Assembly (NCBI GenBank): GCA_030374805.1
Contig: JARGSG010000012.1
Span: 248,001 to 312,000 of the forward strand
Origin: Gracilaria gracilis
Lineage: Eukaryota; Rhodophyta; Florideophyceae; Gracilariales; Gracilariaceae
DNA length: 64,000 bases
Reading direction: 5' to 3'
A model generated the notes under the pieces. It searched no databases, had not been told where the DNA came from, and was given only the letters and a program-made list of their open reading frames with translations. Of the stretch, positions 44,080-53,479 are shown piece by piece (positions within the stretch are counted from its first letter, which is position 1; the number at the start of each line of letters is the position of its first letter). The position numbers were made by a program, and so were the translations under genes.

Positions 44080-47000
44080 TCAGTTACTGCCGGCAATCCC
44101 TCCAACGCCATCAGACTCTTTGCTGAGATGTGCCGGTGGTCTTTTGTACAACATAAGTCTCCTTGCGTGCACAGCGCTCCGAGTGACTCTCCCTGTAAAA
44201 GAGACCAGCTCGTAGCGAGGGTGATTTGCCTTGGTCACCCGGCATGGTCCACAAAAGTATGACTCGAACGCCGGCCACTTCTTAGACTTGTTCAATGCCG
44301 GGCCGTGTGCGACCAGAACCTCATCACCCACTCGATAGTATTTCACCTTGCCAAGTGCCTCCCTGGGAACACCTGCCGACGCTACTCGAAAGGCACGATG
44401 ACCTGACGACCCCAGTAGCTCGAGTTCTCTGTGTCTAGGGGTGGCGTCCTGTAAGAGTGCGACACTATCGCTCGCAATCATCCTGGGGCGAATCCCGTAC
44501 ATTAACTCGAAAGGGGAAGGCGATGCCCCTCGATCCCGGCGACGGTACCCATAAAGCACTTTCGGTAGCGCCTCCTCCCAGTCCAAGTCAGCACGAAGAA
44601 CCGTCTTTTTCATGGCAAGCTTGATCATCCCAACCATTCTCTCTGCTCTACCGTTTGCCATCGGAGCATATGGCAGGACCGTCTTCCAGGAGATACCGTG
44701 ACGGTTCATGAAGGTCCTTACCACACCTGCCGTGAAGGCGTTCGCGTTATCCGACACCATTGTCTTCGGAGGACCGAACGGGTGGAGTATCTCTTTCTCA
44801 ACAAAGCCTACCACGGTGTCAGCGACGGAATGCTTCGTGGCCCAAGCGATAGGCCAGCCCGTCAAATGTTCTACTGCTATGATGGAAAACCTACTACCTC
44901 ATTTGGAGGGGGGCAGAGGGCCTGCGAAATCGATAGAGAACGTCTCGAATAGTCCCGTGATGGGCGCTCGGAGATTCGTGCGATAAGAGCGGAGCCTTCC
45001 CGATCTTTGGCACCCGTCACAGCCTCCTACGTCGTCCGTGATGTCTCGGTAGACACCGGGATACCAGAACCTCTCCCCGACAAACTTCATCGTCGTCTCG
45101 GCGTCCCAATGGCCTTTATCATGGTGAAGCATTTGGATTATCTCCAGTCGATCACCAACGGGAGGGACTGCGCGTAGCCCATCCTTCTCCCGGCGGAACA
45201 AAGTGTTGTTCCATAGCATGAAGTTCTTAGCATTACGGCGGATCGCCGTCTTTTTTCGCGAGTTTTGCTCAAGAACACGGGCTCCTGAGAGAAATCGTGC
45301 TACATCCAGCATATACGGCTCTAGGCCACTTAGGGGCTGGTCCGACCAAGTGATGGTGGCCTCGAGTTCTCTTGCGACCTCCACCTCTACGGAACTCAAT
45401 CCAACAACATCTTCTTCAGGTCAGCGCGTTGGGAATCTGGACAAGAAGTCTGCGGCGCCGTTCGCTATCCCGGGACGGTACTTCACTTCAAAGTCATATT
45501 CCGCCATCAGGTCCATCCAACGTGCCAGCCTGCCATGTATATCCCTCTTCCTGAAGGCGTATTGTAGTGCCTGGTGGTCGGTCAGTATCTTGAAGGGTAG
45601 TTCGGACAAGAGATACACACGAAACTTCTTCAATGCAAAGACAACCGCTAAGGCTTCACGCTCACACGTGGAGTAATTCCTCTCTGCGGCCGTCATCGTG
45701 CGTGACGCAAACTGGATAGGGTGTACTTTCCCATCCTTTTTCTTCTGAGATAAGACTATCCCAAGTGCAACCGAAGAGGCGTCAGTCTCTACTATGAAGG
45801 GCTCTTCAAAGTCCGGGTATGCAAGAACAGGCGGCGTGGTCAGCTTTTCCTTCAGATCCTCGAACGCGGCTTGGATCTCTTAAGTCCACTTAAAGGCGCT
45901 CTTTACCGAGATTGCTGCATGAAAAACCGCCGAACTCTCGGCAAAGGTCCGGATGAATCGCCGGTAGTACCCAGCTAGTCCAAGGAAGCTCCGTAGTTCG
46001 GTCTTGTTAGTTGGCGGGGGTGCATCCAAAATTCTTGCGATCTTCTCCCTATCAACCTGCACGCCATTTCCGTTGATGACGTGACCCAGGAGCTTAATCT
46101 CGGGCTGCACGAAGCTGCACTTAGTCACCTTCACTTTCAGATTTGCAGCTTGAATCCTCTCGAACACCTCACGACAGTGCGTCAAATGCTGTCGGAGATC
46201 CTTCGAAAAGATGACAACATCATCCACATAGACCATCGCAAAGGAGAGACCGCAAAGAACTTCATCCATCATCCTCTGAAAGGTTGATGGCGCGTTCATC
46301 ACTCCAAACGGCATCACTTCAAACTTGTAAGTCCCGTAGCGACAGGTGAATGTTGTCATCTCTTTATTGGCTTCCGACATTCGCACTTGCCAGTAACCGG
46401 TGTATAAGTCCAAGGTGGTGAACACCCTCGACCCAGCAAGGTCGTCGAAAATCTCTTCCACCTTGGGCAACGGCCAACGGTCAGGTTTCATCACCTGGTT
46501 TAATCGACGGTAGTCCACACAAAACCTAGGTCTCCCATCTTTCTTGGTTGCGATCACCACCGGAAAGGTCCAGCCCGAACGCGAAGGGGTGATTATTCCT
46601 GACTTCAAGAGCTCGTTCACTTCTCTTTTCACGATAGCATTATGCTTGGGAGGCATCCTACGAACGCTATGGTAGATGGGCGTATCATCCGTCAGCTCAA
46701 AGGAATGCACTACGGAGACATCTGCCTGCCGGAGGCCACTGATGTCCCACGCAATGATATCCGTCTCCTTTAACACGTCTGGCATCTCTTCCTGTTTACC
46801 CAAAAGAAGGTGCCTCAGCTTTGAGGCCAGCAAAGCTGATCGATCGCCTTCCTCGTCCTCAGTAGATTCCTCTGTGGTGCAATCGAACTCCTCCAGATCC
46901 GGTTCGTACGGATCCTTGTTTATGATGGCGAGTACATATTCTGGCTCTCCGTCCGATTTTTCGTCACTAGAACCGGTGGAAGAAGATGCGCTCTCATCGG

Positions 47001-47100
47001 AGAGTCCCTTTTGACCAGACTCGTCAGCCGAAGTAAAATCATCGCTATCCGTTTGAGCCCCGTCGATGACCGGGGGCTCGTTGTACATTGGCGACAGAAC
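44080..47100 (-). pseudogene. Element 2 reverse transcriptase, RNase H and integrase
   Basis: In one frame with gag and protease. RT: VKREVNELLKSGIITPSRSG, VIATKKDGRPRFCVDYRRLN (about 46530) and YVDDVVIFSKD (about 46210-46240). RNase H: TDASSVALGI, ERNYSTCEREALAVVF and TDHQALQYAF (about 45800-45540). Integrase: His-His-Cys-Cys zinc region (HHDKGHWD, CDGCQ), then FSIDFAGPL (first Asp), MVSDNANAF (second Asp) and NGRAERMVG (Glu) at about 44630. Stops at 45880-82 (TAA), 45421-23 (TGA) and 44899-44901 (TGA) interrupt it, with no frameshift. The C-terminus (VTRSAVHARRLMLYK) shows no chromodomain. It would replicate and insert the element; this copy is interrupted. Confidence 0.82.
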
Positions 47101-47868
47101 TTATTCATCTCCCAAGGTAGAAGTCACCTGCTGACGACTGAAGTTCAGCTGCGCCTGCAAGGCCTCCAGCGAGGGGCATCCAACAATAACTTCAAACGGG
47201 GTGTTCTGCACGACCAAGAAGTCGAGAGGGATCCTTACGTCACCGAATGCGACCGGCACTTCTTTTACGCTACCCAACACAGTCGCGGCAGTACCATCTG
47301 CTAGCGTGACCTTCCTGGTGGTGGGCTCGGGCGTTAGTGTCAAATGGTCACACATGGATCGAGGAAGGAGGTTCGGGACAGCACCGGTGCCCAACAGGGC
47401 GTTGGTGTCCAAACCATACAGTTTGACGGTCACGACCTTCAACCGGCGCGGGACCTCTGAGGTGTGCAGCACGGAAGCATAACTCATTGGCATGCTTCCT
47501 GAGAGGAGCCGCCTGAGCAGCTTCTTGGCTTCCTCTGCGTCACCACGCAACAATTGTCCAAACGAAAGGCCACAAGCTGCCGTTGCCAGCTCCGCTAGCA
47601 CGTTGTACTTGCCAACGTGGTCCTGGAGGCCCTGCGAGGGCTTCTTGGTCTTCCTGGCCTTTCTGGAGTTCTTCTTGGTCTTCTTCCTTGCCATCGGGGG
47701 TGGAGGCGGAGGCCTCCTGTTCGCAAGGACATCAATGTCCATCACCCCACTACGCGATTGCTTCGGGAGGGACTGGCCATCCACATTCCTCTTCGTGGCG
47801 GCCGCGACCTCACCAACAGTAGCACTCTCCTGAACCACAGCCACTGGCTTCTGACTATCGTGGTTCTT
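47101..47868 (-). pseudogene. Element 2 aspartic protease region with altered active site
   Basis: In frame with gag upstream and RT downstream, ended by TAA 47101-47103. A basic linker (MARKKTKKNSRKARKTKK) precedes a retropepsin-like fold: TVKLYGLDTNALLGTGAVP near 47390, then IPLDFLVVQNTPFEVIVGCP near 47200. The catalytic triad normally reads D-T/S-G; here it is GTG, the Asp codon GAC being GGC. Unless misread, the protease is inactive. The family call rests on position, the two hairpin motifs and spacing. Confidence 0.65.
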
Positions 47869-48768
47869 TCACTTCTCTTCGGTTGAAGACTCGGACTTCG
47901 TTCCGCTGAAAGCCACAGAATGTGAGTCCGACTTCTTACCCTTGGACCAACAAATGGTTTCCGCATGACCCATTTTGCCACAACTAGAACAACGAGTCTC
48001 TCGATGTGGGTTGGCGGGACAGCAGTTTGCACCATGTCCAGTCTTCTTGCAGTAACTGCAAACCCAGTCCTTGCTATTTTGAGACCCAGAGGGAGTTCCA
48101 GAACTTTCGAACTTCTTCTTCACGAAAAGCGAGAGCCCAGAGAGTCGCTCGGTGAGCAAGTCGACCTTGCCCTCCAACTGCTGTGGACTTCCTGAGTGGG
48201 CGCTGGCCCTGGTCAGGATTCTTCTCTGGCCACTTGGAGACGGCTGGCCATCGTTGGCGAAGAAAGCCTTCCGACCAATCTGAAACTCGACAATGGCCTT
48301 TTTCAGAGCAAGATAGGTACTCGGAGCACGATACAGAACAAATTGTGCCATGTCCGAGATGTCCGCAACGGCTTTGCGAAGCATCCCAAATGAAGCGGTT
48401 TCATTGAACCCAACTCGTTTGTACAACGAGTCCAATTTTGCCAGCGAGCCCATGATGTCGCTTGGGTCCAAACGCCCAGCAACAGCCTCATGAACCTCTT
48501 CTTCCGGTTTCGGTGCATTAGCAAATTCTGCCAGGGACTTTGCCTTGACGGCAGGGTAGTTACTGGCCTCTTGTGTCAGCGAACCATCACGAGAGAACGT
48601 TTTATAGTAGTAATCGAAAGCCCTCCCTTCCAGGTGGCAGAGAAGATTAAGCGCCTTCTCTATGTCAGGTTTTCCACGCATAACGACGTTTTCAAACGCG
48701 AAGAAAAACTTGACGACGTCCGAAGACGCCGCTCCGTCGAACACGACACGGGAGTTGATATCAGTCAT
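47869..48768 (-). CDS. Element 2 gag
   Basis: ATG 48768 (MTDINSR) is 19 bases inside the primer binding site. The product is about 299 residues: a helical capsid-like region (FFFAFENVVMRGKPDIEKAL, then LCHLEGRAFDYYY) and two CCHC knuckles near the end (CSYCKKTGHGANC and CSSCGKMGHAETIC), which bind nucleic acid. TGA at 47869-47871 separates gag from pol in the same frame, as in elements that use readthrough, but further in-frame stops downstream make simple decay equally likely. The gag frame itself is intact. Confidence 0.8.
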   Translation of the reverse strand: MTDINSRVVFDGAASSDVVKFFFAFENVVMRGKPDIEKALNLLCHLEGRAFDYYYKTFSRDGSLTQEASNYPAVKAKSLAEFANAPKPEEEVHEAVAGRLDPSDIMGSLAKLDSLYKRVGFNETASFGMLRKAVADISDMAQFVLYRAPSTYLALKKAIVEFQIGRKAFFANDGQPSPSGQRRILTRASAHSGSPQQLEGKVDLLTERLSGLSLFVKKKFESSGTPSGSQNSKDWVCSYCKKTGHGANCCPANPHRETRCSSCGKMGHAETICWSKGKKSDSHSVAFSGTKSESSTEEK

Positions 48769-48786
48769 CTTTGAGTGATAAGACGA

Positions 48787-48803
48787 CCTTGGATGCGGTA
48801 CCA
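48787..48803 (-). other. Primer binding site of element 2
   Basis: The minus strand reads TGGTACCGCATCCAAGG directly after the LTR end. It is complementary to the last 17 bases, including CCA, of the tRNA-like sequence at 49075-49141. Confidence 0.8.
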
Positions 48804-49056
48804 TAAAAGCTTGGTTTCAGGAAGGGTGGTGAATGGGGGCAAGCGTACCCCTTTTGTTTAACTCGTCTGTCCTGTCCCCCTGTCCTCCAGTCGCTCCTGC
48901 TGCGGACCGGTATAAGTAGCGGTCGGCAGCACAGCGCTTATAAGTAGCGGTCGGCAGCACGGCGCGTCTGGAGGACGGGGAGACAGGACAGACAAGTAAA
49001 AGAAGAGGGGTACGCTTTCCCCCAACCACAATCCCTTCTAAAACCAAGGTTTTATT
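48804..49056 (-). repeat. Compound LTR of element 2 with long inverted arms
   Basis: The first about 100 bp (48804-48900) are the LTR 3' end. A diverged inverted copy of the same sequence lies at about 48957-49054, for example CTCGTCTGTCCTGTCCCCCTG against GGGGAGACAGGACAGACAAG. Between the arms a TATAAGTAGCGGTCGGCAGCAC segment is tandemly repeated. The LTR-specific promoter-side part seen in the other two copies is missing. This looks like a rearranged head-to-head LTR junction. Confidence 0.7.
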
Positions 49057-49074
49057 TGGCGACCTTGGCAGGAC

Positions 49075-49141
49075 GTTCAGTGTCTAGAGCAAAGGCCTTA
49101 AACGCCATGGGTCCCAAGTTCGAACCTTGGATGCGGTACCA
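49075..49141 (+). tRNA. tRNA-like sequence, probably a copied primer tRNA (incomplete)
   Basis: The D stem is GTTC/GAGC (75-78, 87-90) with loop AGTGTCTA. The anticodon stem AAGGC/GCCAT has loop CTTAAAC, giving an apparent TAA anticodon after the conserved T33. A 5-base variable loop follows, then a perfect T stem CCAAG/CTTGG with TTCGAAC loop, ATGCGGT, A and CCA. The 5' acceptor strand that should pair with ATGCGGT is absent. An encoded CCA and the position directly at an LTR, where the primer binding site should be, suggest reverse transcription into the primer tRNA rather than a tRNA gene. Confidence 0.55.
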
Positions 49142-49366
49142 AAAAAGCTTGGTTTCAGCGGGGGTGGTGAATGGGGGCAAGCGTACCCCTCTTCTTTTAC
49201 TTGTCTGTCCTGTCCCCCCGTCCCCCAGGCGCGCCGTGCTGCCGACCGCTACTTTTACCGGTCCGCAGCAGGCGCGATGGAGGATGAGTGGACAGCGTTC
49301 CACCCAATTGGGTGGACACAATTTTACAGGGCACGTGTGGTGCGTAAGCACCACACGTGTCCAACA
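49142..49366 (-). repeat. Outer LTR of element 2
   Basis: In minus orientation it starts TGTTGGACACGTGTGGTGCT and ends AAGCTTTTT, next to TGGTACCGCATCCAAGG. It is nearly identical to the 3' LTR at 41863-42097. Confidence 0.82.
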
Positions 49367-49929
49367 ATGCGTACATCAAAACCGTCGCTTCGGACAAAAA
49401 AGTACTGTTGGTGTCCTTCAAGTTGTGGACAGGTACCTCGTGTTCAATACCGCTACTTTTTACAAACAAATTAGCGAAAAAGACACAAACCCACCCAGCG
49501 CACTCCATACCTCTATGCGATCAGGAACAAGATGAATCTGTACCCCTCGTTGGGCTTCGCGGCACGGTTTGCCCGTCGTCAAGGAAGAAGCCGAGGTTTT
49601 TTGAGGTTCAAAAACGCGGCAACGCAGAAACAAGCGGTTGCATAGCCCGGGTTGCCCTCCCCTTCTTCATTCGTCGCAAGTGAGCCTCACAACCAAAACC
49701 CTGTGCATCCTGTAACCAAAGCGGACAAAACAATTCTCTTAGCCGCATCCAGTACATGTATACAAACCAATCATTGCTCCTCCAACGAAACAATCTCAAT
49801 CCCTCTTTTTGAAACGTCAAGGCCATGTAGCAACCACTAGTAACTTGCAACAGTACATAAACCCCTCATAATGTTTTCACACCCCACAAAACCGTTCTCG
49901 GCTCCTTCCATTCTTCCCATCATTCGAAA
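49367..49929. other. Upstream region of the split pogo-type gene
   Basis: No convincing coding region. It lies between the end of element 2 and the transposase ATG and probably holds that element's 5' terminus. I could not pick out a terminal repeat. Confidence 0.35.
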
Positions 49930-50515
49930 ATGCCGCCAGCCTGCCGTAACCGCTACTATCGTCTGGGTAGTGACCGCGTTGAGCGTTATATCCAGGGTGG
50001 AATCAGACTCGTAGACGCCGGATACTTATTCCGTAAAGCCGCAGAAGAATTTCATCTCTCTCCTTCGACACTCCACTACCACTACCACCGGCAAACAGGA
50101 GAGACACAGCACCGTACGGAGTCGAGAACCACAATTAGAGCCAAAGAAAAGGATGAAGTTGTTCAACTTCTGCTGCATTACGCACGACGCGGCCGTCCAG
50201 TATCCCGCACCGACTTGATGGATGTTGTAGAAGCCATGGCGATGACCTTTTCCACCGTGGCGGCAAGATGCTATTCGGTTTCGCGATGGCAGTCCTGGGC
50301 GCCGATTCTGTGAGCTCTTCGAAGCCCGACAAAGTGACCGCATAACGTTCAGGAAACCATCTCGTCAAAACTCTAAACGATATCATGCCACCAATGCCAA
50401 AGTCTTGGTGCCACACATGACGACAACCCGCGCGTTGATCGAAACGCATAAGATCACTACTGGAAACATATTGAATGTTGATGAAACCGGGTTTTCTCCG
50501 GTGACGGACACAAAG
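49930..50515 (+). pseudogene. pogo-type transposase, 5' half, cut by element 3
   Basis: ATG 49930 (MPPACRNRYY). A psq-type HTH (AAEEFHLSPSTLHYHYHR, about 50040-50095) is followed by a CENP-B-like second HTH (LLLHYARRGRPVSRTDLMDV). A frameshift near 50285 precedes PILCELFEA-type sequence, then the first catalytic Asp in LNVDETGF (about 50470-50495). The gene breaks at CAAAG (50511-50515), the target duplication of element 3, and resumes in the same frame at 61955. Confidence 0.75.
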
Positions 50516-51283
50516 TGTAGTGCAACGCCAGAGGCGGAAAGACACCACGAAGACGTCCAAGATCTTCCTCCGTAGGAGGGTAGTCAGCAGACAGAGCCTC
50601 TCTGGCAAGGCACGACGAAGTCGGGTGTAAGCCGAGGCCAAACCGTCACGACGGGCGTAGAGAGTTGAGCAAGGATCGGTGTTGACAACACGTGTGTGAG
50701 TGAACGGGCCCTCGAGAGAGGCACGAGTCCACGGAAGTGGGGAAAGAGAAAAGGAATCCGCGAGAGCGGGGGATGGGAAGAAGGAAAAGGAGAAAAGGGC
50801 AAAAAGGCTACGGTAAACACCGGGGTTATCCCTGTACAGGGTCGAACGCGACACAAGCGGAAAACACTCCCACGAATGGGTCCTGTTAGGTGACGCAGGG
50901 AGGATATACTACAAGTAGGAAGCGGAGCCTCTCTCCTTGAAGGAGTCGATGACCGCCGAAAGCGAAGAAGTATAGAGCCAACCCTGGTTGGGGGAACTTT
51001 ACTGTGCACGGCGGCGAGGTCGCCGCCGGGCTAAGTAGTGAGCTCGCACCAACACTAATTAAATAAACTAACTAAATTAGGCCCACGCCCAGTGGTAATT
51101 ACCCACGCGCCGTGGCGCCCGTCCCACGTGTACGTGGCCAATTTCCTGGCTCAACCGTGTCCCACGTGTCCTTCCCACTACAGTGGTTATTACTATTCAT
51201 ATACTCCCACTTGGGGCAACCGCCCGACAGGTCGGAATATGACTAAGTAGTCAGAAACCTCCATAAGAGGGCGTTGCACTACA
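50516..51283 (-). repeat. 3' LTR of element 3
   Basis: 768 bp, TG...CA, collinear with 61178-61949 at roughly 98% identity by eye. In minus orientation it follows the polypurine tract. Confidence 0.93.
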
Positions 51284-51497
51284 TATCCTCCTCCTTAGGC
51301 GGAAGTATCACCTCACAGAGGGAAACGACGGCGGCAACCATGGAGGATAAAAGCACGCCGTCTCCCGGCTCGCCGGACACTTCTCGTTCTCCACCAACGC
51401 ACACTCCTGCCTCCGCAGTTGCACTTGCTCGAGCATCTCTTTTCGACACCTCGGTCACCGACTACCACACTCCTCCGAACCTGTCATCGACCTCACC

Positions 51498-53171
51498 ATG
51501 AGTGGCTCTCAGCAACCCCAATCAGGGGGATTCACCGGCTTCCGTTCCGTGCCCTTACCGCAAAGCGGGCAGCAGACTGGTGCGAACCAGGGGCAACCGT
51601 CCGGGACGGTGACGATCCCTTCCCAAGTTGGGGCGTCAACCGGTTCCGGGGCGGGTGGCAACTGGCCGTCCTACGACTCCCTCGTGGAACTCAACCGGAA
51701 CAATCGGCAGCAGGCTATGCGCCTCCGGCTTGCGCCGTGGTTCCACCCGATCTTGGTGTCCGACGACGAGCTGATTTCTCAGTACGTCGACGGCAATGAG
51801 CGCCTTCCCGGGGACCTGCCGGCTATCGTCACCACCTCGTGGGATTGGCGCCGGCGCGTTGCCATACCTGCACACCAAGTTCTCCGCCATGCGGGCGAGT
51901 CCCGAGCTCAGGCTCATGCCGCGCTGGTGCGGATCGGACACCAACGGCAGAGCCGGGCTCCCTTCGAGTTCCTCATCCCGCAAGGGATGAGGTTCGACGT
52001 CGAGCAGTACCGCACCCGCGGGGAGATGAGCTATTGCGACCGGCTGTCGCCGTTGGAGACATTCGCTTGGCGAGGATTCCCGGTTGTGCCGCAAGAAGCC
52101 TTTTGCTGGCAACAACCGATCATTCGGGCCGAATTCCGCTATCTCGCGCGTCATTACCGGTCCTCCTTCCTTCAGAAATTCATCCGCTTCGAGCGTCGCT
52201 GCCGTTCCCGTTTCGGGTACTTCGTTCCGTATCAAAACGTGGAGGTGGAGCGCAATGCTCCCGCTCACCGACAAGGTCGGTACGTCCCTCTGCCAGCCTG
52301 GTGGGCTCAGCTCAAGGCATGCCGGGGGTGCTACATAGAGCTGCCCCCGGTGTTCACCTATTTAGGGTCATACCTTCTAACGGATCCGCGTAGCGGGCTT
52401 TGGTCGGTTTTTTTCACCGAGTGGGCCGTCCGCGCCGCGGCGTACATCCTCAGTGAGCCTTACGAACAGTACCGGCTGTGGTTCCTTCCTCCGCGCGTGC
52501 GGGCTGGTATCCGTCAACTCGACATGACCATCCCCCTTGGGGGTCAAGCTAATGCCGAAGAAGTCCTCGAGTTACTCGACTATATCGACAGTATTGACTG
52601 GAAAACGGTCCCGATCGGGCAGAGTGGCCGCCTCATCGGCAGCGGGGGACATGGCCCAGGTCTGGGGCGCAATACCGCCTTGGCGGGGGATTTCGTGTAC
52701 TTCGATCCGTGAGAACAACGGGAGATTTTCGCTGAGGAAGCAGCCGAACTCCGGAATGCTCCGAGGAAAATCCCAGGCGGTCATCCGATTGGGTTCGTCG
52801 ACTCGGACGATTATTACCGCTCAAGCGGGGAGAATGAACCCATGTTGGATAACGCATCCGATGCGGCGGGCGGTGACGACGACGCGATGGTTGTCGGCAC
52901 TCTTCCGGAGAATAAAGAACCTGTCCCACAGGAGTCTGAGCCCGCCGCTGCGGCGTCGGCGTCAGCTTCGGCTGTTCCGACTTCCACGGCGGTTGCCGGT
53001 AGTACTCCCCAGACGAGCGGGAATCCCGGTGCCGTCATCGCGCAGTTTTTCCGAGAGGTGGGTCTCGGCGCCGATACGGCGACCGGCGACCTATCCGCTA
53101 TGCGGGAAGCCCTGGCGCAACGCCTCGGTGATGGCCAGCCTCCGAACGAGGGGAGTGGTCATGACCAGTAA
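51498..53171 (+). pseudogene. Antisense accessory gene of element 3
   Basis: ATG 51498 (MSGSQQPQSG) opens a 404-codon frame to a TGA at 52710-52712. The same frame then stays open to 53171, 557 codons in total. The N-terminus is Gly/Gln-rich with FTGFRSVPLPQSG. The middle is globular with many aromatic residues (YFVPYQNVEVERN, then SVFFTEWAVRAAAYIL near 52410). The C-terminal part is acidic and Ala/Ser-rich and ends in a helix (GDLSAMREALAQRLG). No known domain is recognised. FRSVPLP and EWAV recur in the antisense gene of element 1. The length of the open frame, antisense to noncoding element sequence, argues for a real gene. Confidence 0.6.
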
Positions 53172-53479
53172 GACTGGGTCCGAATAGTAGCAATAAAAAC
53201 CACCTGCTTGTGGGTTCCTTCCGTCTATGACGTGTTCTTGTAGTCACTGGTAGTGAACCGGCTCCTTTATGCGGTGCGCGCGGAAATGCGCACCTTTCCG
53301 ACATGGAAAACCGTGCTTGGCACGTAATGACCAGCAAGCTGGGTGAAAAACCCTTCGGGTATGTTCGCGAAACATTATGCACGACCATGGTCGGGGTATC
53401 AGCGCATGAGCGGTCATCTCTTCCCGTCCATGACGTGTACTCCTCATCTTCAGCTCTTCCCGTTTTCCACGGTTCTCCC

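Larger units (their letters stand above)
41863..49366 (-). mobile_element. LTR element 2: Ty3/gypsy-like retrotransposon with an antisense H3-tail gene
   Basis: The minus strand reads LTR (49366-49142), a compound second LTR region, primer binding site (48803-48787), then gag, protease, RT, RNase H and integrase in one frame. A 3' noncoding part and the 3' LTR (42097-41863) follow. The accessory gene (42544-43812) lies on the plus strand between the integrase end and the 3' LTR. A short purine run (AGAGGGG on the minus strand) lies just before the 3' LTR. The LTR is short (225-235 bp). I found no matching target duplication. The integrase has no recognisable chromodomain, unlike elements 1 and 3. 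Confidence 0.75.

Noticed and set aside
2336-53171. A variant genetic code with TGA read as an amino acid
   Set aside because: Premature stops in these frames include TAA and TAG as often as TGA, and several clear frameshifts occur elsewhere, so decay explains them better.
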